Source: Andreprevotia lacus DSM 23236 (GTDB taxonomy: Bacteria > Pseudomonadota > Gammaproteobacteria > Burkholderiales > Chitinibacteraceae). From it: a stretch of 64,000 nt of DNA. Within the stretch, counting starts at the first letter, position 1; each line of letters opens with the position of its first letter. The stretch spans positions 155,523-219,522 of the forward strand of contig NZ_FWXD01000004.1 of NCBI RefSeq assembly GCF_900176275.1, written 5' to 3'. Position numbers and translations under genes: made by a program. Positions 28,979 to 37,706 of the stretch are shown piece after piece. The notes under the pieces are model-generated. The model had not been told where the DNA came from, made no database searches, and was given only the letters and a program-made list of their open reading frames with translations.

Positions 28979-30712
28979 ATGGCAGAGGCGGGCGTAGCGG
29001 CTGACAGCAACTTGGTGACAGCTCGGGGAGCCGGCGGCATTCGCCAGCGCTTCGATGCGCTCTCCGGTGGCCGCAAGCTTGCCATCATGATCGGTCTGGC
29101 CGTCCTTGTTGCGGCCATCGTTGGTGCTGCGCTGTTTTCGCGCCAGCCCACCTACCGCATCCTGTATACCAATATCCCGGACAAAGACGGCGGCGCCATC
29201 GTGCAGTCGCTGCAGCAGATGAACGTGCCATACAAGCTGGAAGGTGGCGGCACCATCTCTGTCCCGGCAGACAAGATTTACGACGTCCGCCTCAAGCTGG
29301 CTGCACAGGGTTTGCCGCGCGCCGGCAATGTCGGTTTCGAGCTGCTGGACAATCAGAAATTCGGTGTATCCCAGTTTGCCGAGCAGGTGAACTACCAGCG
29401 TGCCATTGAGGGCGAGCTGGCCCGCTCGATCGAAACCGTTTCGTCGGTGGAGAAGGCGCGCGTGCATCTGGCCATGCCCAAGCAGACGGTCTTCCTGCGC
29501 GATCAGCAAAAGCCCACGGCATCGGTCATGCTGACCCTGTTCTCCGGTCGCGTGCTCGACAGCGGGCAGGTCGCCGGCATCATCCATCTGGTTTCCAGCA
29601 GCATTCCCGACTTGCCGGTCAAGAACGTCACCGTGGTCGACCAGGACGGCAACCTGTTGTCCAAGATGCCGGGGCTGGACGGCGCCCGTGCCGATCTCGA
29701 TCCGCGCCAGATGCTGTATGTGCAGCAGATGGAAAAGAACTTCAACGACCGCATCGAAGCCATCCTTACCCCCATCGTCGGCAAGGAAAACGTCCGTGCC
29801 GAAGTGACGGCTCAGGTGGACTTTGCCGAGGTCGAGCAGACCAGCGAAACCTTCAAGCCCAACAGCCCGCCCAACCAGTCGGCCATCCGCAGCCAGCAAA
29901 CGCTGCAGCAGGATGGGGGCAGCAAGGAAGAAAGCGCCGGCGGCGTGCCGGGGGCGCTCTCCAACCAGCCACCGGGCGCAGCCACGGCGCCGATCACCGC
30001 GCCGACGGCATCGGGTGCGTCGGCCACTGCGGCCACCGGCAGCTTCAACAGCCGCAAGGAAGCCACCACCAATTTCGAGGTCGACAAAACCATACAGCAC
30101 GTCAAGCAACCGATCGGCAACGTCAAGCGTTTGTCGGCTGCGGTGGTGCTCAACTTCAAACCGGGCAAGGATAAGGATGGCAAGTCCACCTACGTGCCGT
30201 TCAGTCCGGCAGAAATGACCCAGATCAACAATCTGGTGCGCGAAGCCATTGGCTACAACAAGGATAGGGGTGACTCGGTCAATGTGGTGAATGCTGCCTT
30301 TGCCGACCAGACGCCGCTGGAAGAAAAACCGCTGCAGGACCGCGCGCTGGCCTATGTGCAGGGTAACTGGGCAGACCTGGCCAAGATCGCCCTGATTGCA
30401 CTGGCCGTGATCTACCTGCTGTTCTTCGTGGTGCGCCCGCTGATGCGCGATCTGTCCAAGGCGCGCGAAGAACCCAAACTGCTTGAACTCGATCTGGGCG
30501 AGAGCGCCCAGCACGAGGATGAAGAAGGTTCGGTGGCTTCCGCACTCAAGGCTGCGCAGGAAGAAAGTGACGCTGCACGTGCCTCGGCCTTTGCCGATCT
30601 GCTGCAGCAGGCCAAGGAAATGGCCAAGAACGATCCGCGCATGGTTGCCACCATCATGCGTGAATGGATGAGCGCCGGCGAGGCGACCGACAACCCGAAC
30701 AAAGTGGCCTGA
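28979..30712 (+). CDS. fliF: Flagellar MS-ring protein FliF
   Basis: A 577-residue inner-membrane ring protein. A transmembrane helix lies at about residues 30-52, followed by the periplasmic ring-building domains (PTYRILYTNIPDKDGGAIVQSLQQ, GFELLDNQKFGVSQFAEQVNYQRA). A Gly/Ala/Thr-rich loop covers about residues 300-355. A second helix (about 460-485) precedes the cytoplasmic tail, whose last 30 residues (RMVATIMREWM) bind FliG. It is the platform for the flagellar export gate. In order fliE-fliF-fliG. Confidence 0.97.
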   Translation: MAEAGVAADSNLVTARGAGGIRQRFDALSGGRKLAIMIGLAVLVAAIVGAALFSRQPTYRILYTNIPDKDGGAIVQSLQQMNVPYKLEGGGTISVPADKIYDVRLKLAAQGLPRAGNVGFELLDNQKFGVSQFAEQVNYQRAIEGELARSIETVSSVEKARVHLAMPKQTVFLRDQQKPTASVMLTLFSGRVLDSGQVAGIIHLVSSSIPDLPVKNVTVVDQDGNLLSKMPGLDGARADLDPRQMLYVQQMEKNFNDRIEAILTPIVGKENVRAEVTAQVDFAEVEQTSETFKPNSPPNQSAIRSQQTLQQDGGSKEESAGGVPGALSNQPPGAATAPITAPTASGASATAATGSFNSRKEATTNFEVDKTIQHVKQPIGNVKRLSAAVVLNFKPGKDKDGKSTYVPFSPAEMTQINNLVREAIGYNKDRGDSVNVVNAAFADQTPLEEKPLQDRALAYVQGNWADLAKIALIALAVIYLLFFVVRPLMRDLSKAREEPKLLELDLGESAQHEDEEGSVASALKAAQEESDAARASAFADLLQQAKEMAKNDPRMVATIMREWMSAGEATDNPNKVA

Positions 30713-30732
30713 TCCCACGCGGAGGTAGCATC

Positions 30733-31740
30733 ATGGCAGCCGCAATGAATGAAGAGGGCGTGCGCAAGGCCGCCATCCTGCTGATGACCCTGGGCGAAGA
30801 TGCCGCGGTCGAAGTATTCAAGTACCTTGGCCCCAAGGAAGTGCAGAAGCTGGGCTTTGAAATGGCCAGCATGAACAACGTCAAGCGCGAGGAAGTGGAC
30901 GGCGTGCTGGGCGACTTCCTGTCTGCCACGCAGAACCGTGCCAACCTGGGTGCTGCCGACGAATACATCCGCTCGGTGCTGACCAAGGCGCTGGGTAGCG
31001 ACAAGGCCGCCAACCTGCTCGACCGCATCCTGCAGGGCAACGACAACAACGGGATCGAATCGCTCAAGTGGATGGACTCGGCCGCCGTAGCCGAGCTGAT
31101 CCGCAACGAGCACCCGCAGATCATTGCCACCATTCTGGTGCACCTGGAGCCGGACCAGTCGTCCGAAATTCTCAGCCATTTCGTCGAACGCCTGCGCAAC
31201 GACGTGCTGCTGCGCATTGCCACGCTGGAGGGCGTGCAGCCGGCTGCACTGAAGGAGCTGAACGACGTACTGACGCAGCTGCTGTCGGGTTCGGACCGGG
31301 TCAAGAAGAGTGCCATGGGGGGCGTGCAGATGGCAGCCGACATCCTCAACTTCATGGGCGGGGTGGTCGAGGCATCGGCAGTGGCCAATGTGCGCGAATA
31401 CGACCCCGAGCTGGCGCAGAAAATCCAGGACAAGATGTTCACCTTCGACAACGTGCTGGACATCGACGACCGTGGCATTCAGCTGCTGTTGCGCGAAATC
31501 CAGTCCGATTCGCTGGTGGTGGCGCTCAAGGGCACCAGCCAGGCGCTGCGCGACAAGATTTTCAAGAACATGTCGCAACGCGCGGCCGAAATGCTGCGCG
31601 ACGACCTCGAAGCCAAAGGTCCGGTCAAATTGTCCGAAGTCGAATCCGAGCAGAAGGAAATCCTCAAGATCGTGCGCCGCCTGGCCGACGAGGGTCAGAT
31701 CGTGCTTGGCGGCAAGGGCGACGAAGGTCTGGTCGAATAA
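30733..31740 (+). CDS. fliG: Flagellar motor switch protein FliG
   Basis: A 335-residue FliG with N, middle and C domains. EHPQIIATILVHLEPDQSSEIL (near residues 127-148) is the middle-domain EHPQR-type motif that contacts FliM. The C domain ends with the charged torque helix region (FDNVLDIDDRGIQLLLREI, KNMSQRAAEMLRDDLEAKGPV). The ATG at 30733 has a perfect GGAGGT 7 bases upstream; the frame is open further 5' inside fliF but that part is not real. Converts stator interaction into torque and takes the CheY-P switch signal. Confidence 0.97.
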   Translation: MAAAMNEEGVRKAAILLMTLGEDAAVEVFKYLGPKEVQKLGFEMASMNNVKREEVDGVLGDFLSATQNRANLGAADEYIRSVLTKALGSDKAANLLDRILQGNDNNGIESLKWMDSAAVAELIRNEHPQIIATILVHLEPDQSSEILSHFVERLRNDVLLRIATLEGVQPAALKELNDVLTQLLSGSDRVKKSAMGGVQMAADILNFMGGVVEASAVANVREYDPELAQKIQDKMFTFDNVLDIDDRGIQLLLREIQSDSLVVALKGTSQALRDKIFKNMSQRAAEMLRDDLEAKGPVKLSEVESEQKEILKIVRRLADEGQIVLGGKGDEGLVE

Positions 31741-31755
31741 TCGGGGTAACGCAGC

Positions 31756-32631
31756 GTGTCAGGGTCTAATCAGCGCGTCATTCCGCGTGAAGAATCATCC
31801 GCGTGGGAGCGATGGGAGCTCGGCAACATCCACGACGAGCATGCGCAGCGCCGCCGCCAGCCCGCGCCCGAACCGGTCGAAGAGGTCGTCGAGGTCGCTC
31901 CTCTGCCCGAGCCGGTCGAATACTTGCCCGAGCCGGAACCACTACCCGAAGTGATGCACGAGGCCGAGGAAATCCCGGCCGATGCCGTGCCGCTGCCCAC
32001 GGCCGAAGAGCTGGAAGCCATACGCCAGCAAGCGCATGCCGAAGGCTTCGAAGCGGGGCTGGAATCCGGCCGCCTGATGGCCGAGGCAGAGTTGCAGACC
32101 CTGCAGGGACTGCTGCAAAGCCTCGGCGCGCTCAGTGCCGAACATGAAATGACCATGGCCGATGCCGTGCTCGATCTGGCCATCGTGCTGGCGCGGCAGA
32201 TGACGCGCAGCAAGGTCGAGGCCGACCGCCACGGCCTGCTGCCGCTGATACGCGACGCCGTGGCCAGCCTGCCGATGGCGCGTGCGCCGTCGCGCCTCTA
32301 CCTGCATCCGGATGATCTGGCCGCACTGGACAGTCTGCTGGCTGCCGAGTTGACCAGCGACGTGTGGCGCCTGCTGCCCGACCCGATGCTGGAGCAAGGC
32401 GGCTGCCGCATCGAAACGCCAACATCGCAGCTCGATCTGTCGCTTGCCGCGCGCTGGGCCACCCAGTTGCGCGCGTTGGGGCGTGAACGGCGTGCCGATC
32501 TGGAATGGGCTGCGCCAGTTGCCGATGCGCCACCGCCCGTGCAGCCCGCGCCGGCCCGGTCGGCGGCCGCTGCAGTGCTGAACGAGCCACTGCCCGAACC
32601 CCCGTCACTGCTGGCCGACGAAGATGAGTGA
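31756..32631 (+). CDS. fliH: Flagellar export regulator FliH
   Basis: A 291-residue FliH, the cytoplasmic regulator that binds FliI and docks it to the export gate. The N-terminus has a Trp-containing gate-binding region ([11 protein letters not shown]) followed by a Pro/Glu-rich stretch (residues about 35-75). A GxxxG-like helix ([18 protein letters not shown]) and the conserved C domain ([48 protein letters not shown]) follow. An extra Pro/Ala-rich tail of about 45 residues is present. GTG start 31756. Its 3' end overlaps fliI by 8 bases. Confidence 0.93.
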   Translation: MSGSNQRVIPREESSAWERWELGNIHDEHAQRRRQPAPEPVEEVVEVAPLPEPVEYLPEPEPLPEVMHEAEEIPADAVPLPTAEELEAIRQQAHAEGFEAGLESGRLMAEAELQTLQGLLQSLGALSAEHEMTMADAVLDLAIVLARQMTRSKVEADRHGLLPLIRDAVASLPMARAPSRLYLHPDDLAALDSLLAAELTSDVWRLLPDPMLEQGGCRIETPTSQLDLSLAARWATQLRALGRERRADLEWAAPVADAPPPVQPAPARSAAAAVLNEPLPEPPSLLADEDE

Positions 32632-34021
32632 ACTGCTCGCCCGCACCCGCCAGTATCTGGCCGATGCGGCCGAGGCGGTCCAGCACGTGCGCCCGTGGTT
32701 GCCGCGTGGCCGCCTCACCCGTGTTTCCGGCATGGTGCTGGAGGCGGTGGGGCTGAAGCTGCCGGTGGGTGCCTCATGCGAGGTGATGACCGCCGGTGGT
32801 CACCCGGTCGAGGCCGTCGTGGTTGGCTTCCAGGAAGAAAAGCTGTTCCTGATGCCGATTACCGAAGTCTATGGCGTCGAACCCGGCGCCGCCGTGATCC
32901 CGCACGAGGATGTAGCCGCCTGGGTACCCGAATACGGCAAGTCACGCACACAACAGCGCCGGTTGGAAGACCATGGCCGCCAGGTGCCGGTGGGCTGGGG
33001 GCTGCTCGGCCGCATTCTCGATGGCCTGGGCCGGCCACTGGATGGCAAGGGCAAGGTCGATAACGAAGGTTATATGCCGCTGTTCGCGCGCCCCTTCAAC
33101 CCGATGGACCGCGAACCGGTGCGCGACGTGATGGACGTGGGCGTGCGTGCCATCAACGCCATGCTCACCGTCGGACGTGGGCAGCGGCTGGGCCTGTTTG
33201 CCGGCTCTGGCGTCGGCAAGTCGGTGCTGCTGGGCATGATGGCGCGCTATACCACCGCCGATGTGGTGGTGGTGGGCCTGATTGGCGAGCGTGGCCGCGA
33301 AGTGAAGGACTTCATCGAGAACATCCTCGGCGCCGAGGGACTGGCGCGCTCGGTCGTGGTGGCGGCGCCAGCCGATACCTCGCCGTTGCTGCGCCTGTAT
33401 GGCGCGGCCTATGCCACCAGCGTGGCGGAGTATTTCCGCAACCAGGGCAATAACGTACTGCTGATCATGGATTCGCTCACCCGCTATGCGATGGCGCAGC
33501 GCGAGATTGCGCTGGCGGTGGGCGAGCCGCCGGCCACCAAGGGGTATCCGCCGTCGGTATTCGCACGCTTGCCGCAGCTGGTGGAGCGCGCCGGCAACGG
33601 CCGCGAGGGTGGTGGTTCGATCACTGCCTTCTATACCGTGCTGTCCGAAGGTGACGACCAGCAAGACCCGATTGCCGACAATGCGCGGGCCATTCTGGAC
33701 GGCCACTTCGTGCTGTCGCGCCAGCTGGCCGAAACCGGCCATTATCCGGCCATCGACATCGAGGCATCGATCTCGCGCGTGATGCACGACATCATCAGTC
33801 AGGACGAGTACGACATCACGCGCCGCTTCAAATACCTGTGGTCACGCTACCAGCGCAGCCGTGACCTGATCAACGTCGGTGCCTATGTGCCGGGCTCGGA
33901 CCCGGTGCTGGATGATGCCATCCGGCGCTTTCCAGCGCTGGAAGCCTTTCTGCAACAGGGCATCCATGAACGCGAGTCGTACGACGGCGCTAGAATGAAA
34001 CTCGCCAGCCTGTTTGGCTGA
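32624..34021 (+). CDS. fliI: Flagellum-specific ATPase FliI
   Basis: A 465-residue F1-beta-like ATPase that prepares substrates for flagellar type III export. Walker A is GSGVGKS (near residues 193-199). The [12 protein letters not shown] and [36 protein letters not shown] blocks are signature sequences for FliI/YscN ATPases. ATG 32624 lies within the end of fliH (8-base overlap), so translation is coupled. fliJ follows 18 bases later. Confidence 0.97.
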   Translation: MSELLARTRQYLADAAEAVQHVRPWLPRGRLTRVSGMVLEAVGLKLPVGASCEVMTAGGHPVEAVVVGFQEEKLFLMPITEVYGVEPGAAVIPHEDVAAWVPEYGKSRTQQRRLEDHGRQVPVGWGLLGRILDGLGRPLDGKGKVDNEGYMPLFARPFNPMDREPVRDVMDVGVRAINAMLTVGRGQRLGLFAGSGVGKSVLLGMMARYTTADVVVVGLIGERGREVKDFIENILGAEGLARSVVVAAPADTSPLLRLYGAAYATSVAEYFRNQGNNVLLIMDSLTRYAMAQREIALAVGEPPATKGYPPSVFARLPQLVERAGNGREGGGSITAFYTVLSEGDDQQDPIADNARAILDGHFVLSRQLAETGHYPAIDIEASISRVMHDIISQDEYDITRRFKYLWSRYQRSRDLINVGAYVPGSDPVLDDAIRRFPALEAFLQQGIHERESYDGARMKLASLFG

Positions 34022-34039
34022 TGAACGCCGGGGACTGGT

Positions 34040-34471
34040 GTGGCTGCATTCCGATTTGCCTTTCTGCTTGATCTGGCGCGCGAAGCCCGCGAGGATGCTG
34101 CACGGGGCATGCAAGGTGCGCAGGCCGCCTGGCAGGTGGCACAGGGCAAGCTGGAGCAGGTCAATGCCTATCGCCAGGAGTATCGCAACCGCCTGACGCA
34201 GGGCGGGCAGGGCGGCATGACCATATTGCAATGGCGTGACTTTCAGCTCTTTCTGGCCAAGCTCGATCAGGCAGCAGATGCGCAGGGGCGTGAGGTGGTG
34301 CGCCTGCAGGCGGAATACCAGCGGCTCAAGCAGGTCTGGTTCGAGTGCGAAAAGAAGGTCAAGGCGTTCGAGGCACTGGAGCATCGCCACCTCACTGCGG
34401 AAGAACTCAAGGAGCTCAAGCGTGAGCAGAACTTGCTGGACGAATTCAATACCCGCCGACGGGAGCACTGA
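34040..34471 (+). CDS. fliJ: Flagellar export chaperone FliJ
   Basis: A 143-residue, wholly helical, charged protein in the FliJ position after fliI. FRFAFLLDLAREAREDAAR at the start and LEHRHLTAEELKELKREQNLLDEFNTRRR at the end fit the FliJ coiled coil, which resembles the gamma stalk of F1 and sits in the FliI ring. GTG start 34040. The stop overlaps the ATG of the next gene by one base (TGATG), which couples it to the NlpC/P60 lipoprotein. Confidence 0.92.
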   Translation: MAAFRFAFLLDLAREAREDAARGMQGAQAAWQVAQGKLEQVNAYRQEYRNRLTQGGQGGMTILQWRDFQLFLAKLDQAADAQGREVVRLQAEYQRLKQVWFECEKKVKAFEALEHRHLTAEELKELKREQNLLDEFNTRRREH

Positions 34472-35004
34472 TGCGCGCTATCCCCTTGCCTGACTGGCGC
34501 TGCCTGCTGGCCTTGCTGCTCACGGTCTGGCTGGCCGGCTGTGGCACGCCGCCGGCGAAGCCGACGACACCCGGCACCGGCACACGCAACAGCGTGGGCA
34601 AGCTGCAGGTGGACAGCCGGGACAGGCAAGAGGTGGTGCTGTATGCGCTGGGCCTGCTGGACGTGGGCTACCAGTTTGGCGGTGGCAACCCTGAGGCCGG
34701 CCTGGATTGCAGCGGGCTGGTGCGTTTTGTGTACAAGAACGCGCTGGATGTCGAGCTGCCGCACAACGCGGCCGAAATTGCCCGGCTGGCCCGCCCGCTG
34801 GGAGATAGAGCCAGCCTGCAGGCCGGTGATCTGGTGTTCTTCAACACCAGCGGCAAGCCGTATTCGCACGTGGGCATCTATCTGGGTGATGGCAAGTTCA
34901 TCCATGCGCCATCCAGCAAGGGCAAGGTCAAGGTGGAGTCGATGGGGCTGGCTTATTTCGCCAGCCGCTATCAGGGCGGTGCAACGCTGTTTGCTGCGGA
35001 TTGA
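34471..35004 (+). CDS. NlpC/P60 family lipoprotein peptidase
   Basis: A 177-residue protein with a signal peptide ending in the lipobox WLAGC, then an NlpC/P60 domain. LDCSGLVRFVY holds the catalytic Cys (about residue 86), YSHVGIYLGDG the catalytic His, and FIHAPSSKGKV the third polar residue. Such enzymes cut peptidoglycan stem peptides, mostly the gamma-D-Glu-diamino acid bond. The start is fused to the fliJ stop, in the place where fliK often occurs. This suggests a job in making room in the wall for the flagellum, or simply hitch-hiking; that is inference. Confidence 0.88.
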   Translation: MRAIPLPDWRCLLALLLTVWLAGCGTPPAKPTTPGTGTRNSVGKLQVDSRDRQEVVLYALGLLDVGYQFGGGNPEAGLDCSGLVRFVYKNALDVELPHNAAEIARLARPLGDRASLQAGDLVFFNTSGKPYSHVGIYLGDGKFIHAPSSKGKVKVESMGLAYFASRYQGGATLFAAD

Positions 35005-35113
35005 TTGCACCGTGCAGCTCGCGCAGGCGTAGCTGAATGAACCGCATGCAGCAAACACAGCCAGCGCCACGGCAAGCAAGTGCCCTGGTGCTGGCCGTTG
35101 CTTTCAGTGGGGG

Positions 35114-35599
35114 TTAAATCTTGTCGCGGCTCAGGCTGCCGCTGCCACCTGCGGTCAGGCGGCCCTTGGCCGAATAGGACAGCGCATCACCACGTGCGCT
35201 CGCCAGCTGGCTGACAAACTGGTCCAGCAACTGGCGGCGGGTTTCGATCAGCAGGCCGTTGCTGCGGTTGTACAGCTCGGCTTGGCGGGCGGTTTCACGC
35301 AGCAATTGCCAGGTTTCCAGCGCTTCCGGCGCGTGCTGTTCAAACCACACGGTGACATCGGTGCCCGGTGTGACACCGGCGTGCTGCAAGGCGAGTTGCA
35401 GCTGTTCGCCTGCTGCCTCGGCCTCGTTGGCAGCCTGCTGTTTGCGCAGGCTGACGCCGGCCAGCTGGTCGATCTGATTGTGGGTAAGCAGGTTTTGTTC
35501 GTGCAGCAGGATCTGCAGCAATTGATCCAGTGCGTTGCAGGTGGTGGTAACCAGCAACAGCCACGGCGAGGAAGGGGTAGAACCGATGGTGACGCTCAC
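35114..35599 (-). CDS. flgN: Flagella synthesis protein FlgN
   Basis: A 161-residue helical protein beginning three bases past flgM, the usual place for FlgN, the export chaperone for hook-filament junction proteins FlgK and FlgL. The LLQILLHEQNLLTHNQIDQLAGVSLRKQ region fits the FlgN family helix. GTG start at 35599. The C-terminal tail is Gly/Ser-rich. Identification rests on both sequence and position. Confidence 0.85.
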   Translation of the reverse strand: MSVTIGSTPSSPWLLLVTTTCNALDQLLQILLHEQNLLTHNQIDQLAGVSLRKQQAANEAEAAGEQLQLALQHAGVTPGTDVTVWFEQHAPEALETWQLLRETARQAELYNRSNGLLIETRRQLLDQFVSQLASARGDALSYSAKGRLTAGGSGSLSRDKI

Positions 35600-35602
35600 A
35601 GC

Positions 35603-35887
35603 TTACTTGCCCAGGAATTCCTTCACGCTATCGATCAGGCGATCGGCAATCACATCAGTGCGCACGGTAAAGCGGCCATCGGCAATCGCCTGGCGCAGCG
35701 ATTGTACGCGCTCGCTGTCGAATACCTGCCCGCTGCCGCCCTCGGCGCCGGCAAGTTGTGCCGCTGCCGGGTTGATGGTCACGCTGTCGTCGCTGCTGCT
35801 GGCTTCGCTGCGCTTGCCAACGACGGTGCGCTCCCCGCTGCGACCCAGCGGCTGGGAGATTGTTTTACCCGCTTGATCGATTTTCAT
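35603..35887 (-). CDS. flgM: Anti-sigma-28 factor FlgM
   Basis: A 94-residue FlgM. MKIDQ at the start and the C-terminal helices FDSERVQSLRQAIADGRFTVRTDVIADRLIDSVKEFL are the sigma-28-binding region. FlgM holds FliA inactive until the hook is complete, then is exported. A near-perfect FliA promoter lies 70-96 bases upstream (35957-35983), so FlgM expression is under the control of the factor it inhibits. flgN follows on the same transcript. Confidence 0.95.
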   Translation of the reverse strand: MKIDQAGKTISQPLGRSGERTVVGKRSEASSSDDSVTINPAAAQLAGAEGGSGQVFDSERVQSLRQAIADGRFTVRTDVIADRLIDSVKEFLGK

Positions 35888-35956
35888 GATGTTTGTCCTG
35901 TCGCCATGCGGCCGGCATCATGGATGCAGACCGCTTACTTTCTCGTATTATGCCCA

Positions 35957-35983
35957 TTATCGACACGGGCCGTGAAAACTTTA
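35957..35983 (-). promoter_or_regulatory. Sigma-28 (FliA) promoter for flgM-flgN
   Basis: On the minus strand TAAAGTTT (35976-35983, perfect -35), an 11-base spacer and GTCGATAA (35957-35964, one mismatch to GCCGATAA). Confidence 0.9.
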
Positions 35984-36104
35984 GCGAATCAGCGCTTTAT
36001 GATAAATGCCGTTGGTCTGTTCGGCCATGCCGATTGGGAAGGCGCACAGACTCGGCTATGCTGCAGTCTAGCCCGTATGGCGGGCAGGTAAACCTCGGAG
36101 ACCC

Positions 36105-36536
36105 ATGAGCATGCAAATCGCCCACACCCGTTTTGGCGACGTTGAAGTCGACCCGGCGACGATCCTGACTTTCCCGCGCGGCCTGCCGGGCTTTGAATCG
36201 TATACGCGCTACAAGCTGCTGCACGAAGAAAAGCCCAACCCCACCGTGCTGTGGCTGCAGTCGCTGGACGATGCGGAAGTTGCCATCAGCGTGGTGCAGG
36301 CCGATCTCCTGGGTGTCAATTACCAGATCGAGCTGAGTGATGAAGAAACCGCCTTGCTGCAGCTGGAGGCCGGCCACGAAACCGTGCTGCTGCTGACCCT
36401 GGCCAAACAGCCGGATAATTCCAAGGGGATTTCGGCCAACACCATGTCGCCCATCATCATCAATGCCACATCGCGGCGCGGCCTGCAGAAAATCGGCCTG
36501 CACGCGGATATCGTGTTCCGTAACAACCCGGCCTGA
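36105..36536 (+). CDS. fliW: Flagellar assembly factor FliW
   Basis: A 143-residue FliW. TRFGDVEVDPATILTFPRGLPGFE at the start and SANTMSPIIINATSRRGLQ near the end are family blocks. FliW binds and inhibits CsrA and itself is titrated by flagellin, which ties flagellin translation to secretion. csrA usually lies next to it in other lineages but is not here. ATG 36105 follows CGGAG; divergent from flgM. Confidence 0.93.
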   Translation: MSMQIAHTRFGDVEVDPATILTFPRGLPGFESYTRYKLLHEEKPNPTVLWLQSLDDAEVAISVVQADLLGVNYQIELSDEETALLQLEAGHETVLLLTLAKQPDNSKGISANTMSPIIINATSRRGLQKIGLHADIVFRNNPA

Positions 36537-36592
36537 AGCGGCTGGGCCAGGGGTTGCGCGGCAAGTTCAAACGATCGCTTGTAAGGGTGTCT

Positions 36593-36620
36593 TTGGTCGC
36601 TAGCGGGCTTGCTGTATGAT
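36593..36620 (+). promoter_or_regulatory. Possible sigma-70 promoter for accA
   Basis: TTGGTC (36593-36598), a 16-base spacer and TATGAT (36615-36620) lie about 107 bases before the accA start. Confidence 0.4.
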
Positions 36621-36726
36621 TGCGCGATTCCGCGCGCCCGCCTAGGCCGGCGCAGCCCGAGATTTCGCATCGTGCGTGCGCTGGCTTGACTGCCGCGCAG
36701 GCACGGCGCCCAAGAGGTAAAGCCCG

Positions 36727-37695
36727 ATGAAAACCACCTTCCTTGATTTCGAGCAGCCCATCGCCGAACTGGAAAACAAGATCGAAGAACTGCGTTTTGT
36801 GCAGGACGACTCGGCAGTCGATATTTCGGTCGAAATCGGTCACCTGGAAAAAAAGAGTCAGGAGCTGACCAAAACGATCTACGCCAAGCTCTCCGCCGCG
36901 CAGATCTCGCAAGTGGCCCGCCACCCGCAACGCCCGTACACCCTGGATTACGTCAACGCGCTGTGCACCGATTTCGAAGAGCTGCACGGTGATCGCAGCT
37001 ATGCCGACGATGCGGCCATCGTGGGCGGCATGGCCCGTTTCAATGGTCACTCGGTAATGGTGATCGGCCATCAGAAGGGCCGGGACACCAAGGAAAAGAT
37101 TTTCCGCAATTTCGGCATGCCGCGCCCTGAGGGCTATCGCAAGGCGCTGCGCCTGATGAAGCTGGCCGAGAAGTTCAACCTGCCGGTGCTCACTTTCGTC
37201 GACACCCCCGGTGCTTATCCCGGCATTGGCGCAGAGGAGCGCGGCCAGTCCGAGGCCATCGGCCGCAACCTGTTTGAAATGGCCAAGCTGCGCGTGCCCA
37301 TCATCACCACGGTGATCGGCGAGGGTGGCTCGGGCGGTGCGCTGGCGATTGCCGTGGGCGACATCGTGCAGATGCTGCAGTACTCCACCTATTCGGTGAT
37401 TTCGCCCGAAGGTTGCGCGTCCATCCTGTGGAAAACGGCCGACAAGGCGTCCGAAGCGGCCGAAGCCATGGGCATTACGGCCAGCCGCCTCAAAACGCTG
37501 GGCCTGATCGACAAGGTGGTGAGCGAGCCGGTGGGCGGCGCCCATCGCAACCATGCACAGATGATGACCGCGCTGAAGAAGGCGATTTCCGACGCCCTCA
37601 AGGGCTTGCAGGAAAAATCGGTCGATCAGTTGCTGGAAGAACGCTTCGAGCGCCTGATGGCCTACGGCAAGTTCAAGGAAGTGGCAGTCCACTGA
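36727..37695 (+). CDS. accA: Acetyl-CoA carboxylase carboxyltransferase subunit alpha
   Basis: A 322-residue AccA, which with AccD transfers the carboxyl group from biotin to acetyl-CoA in the first step of fatty acid synthesis. The N-terminal helix [18 protein letters not shown] and the crotonase-like core ([58 protein letters not shown]) are standard. ATG 36727 follows AGAGG. tilS starts about 12 bases after its stop, a common betaproteobacterial pair. Confidence 0.97.
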   Translation: MKTTFLDFEQPIAELENKIEELRFVQDDSAVDISVEIGHLEKKSQELTKTIYAKLSAAQISQVARHPQRPYTLDYVNALCTDFEELHGDRSYADDAAIVGGMARFNGHSVMVIGHQKGRDTKEKIFRNFGMPRPEGYRKALRLMKLAEKFNLPVLTFVDTPGAYPGIGAEERGQSEAIGRNLFEMAKLRVPIITTVIGEGGSGGALAIAVGDIVQMLQYSTYSVISPEGCASILWKTADKASEAAEAMGITASRLKTLGLIDKVVSEPVGGAHRNHAQMMTALKKAISDALKGLQEKSVDQLLEERFERLMAYGKFKEVAVH

Positions 37696-37706
37696 TCGCG
37701 GCTGCC

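Noticed and set aside
37413..37706. N-terminal extension of tilS inside accA
   Set aside because: The frame is open but lies wholly within accA and lacks TilS similarity; GTG 37707 gives normal length.
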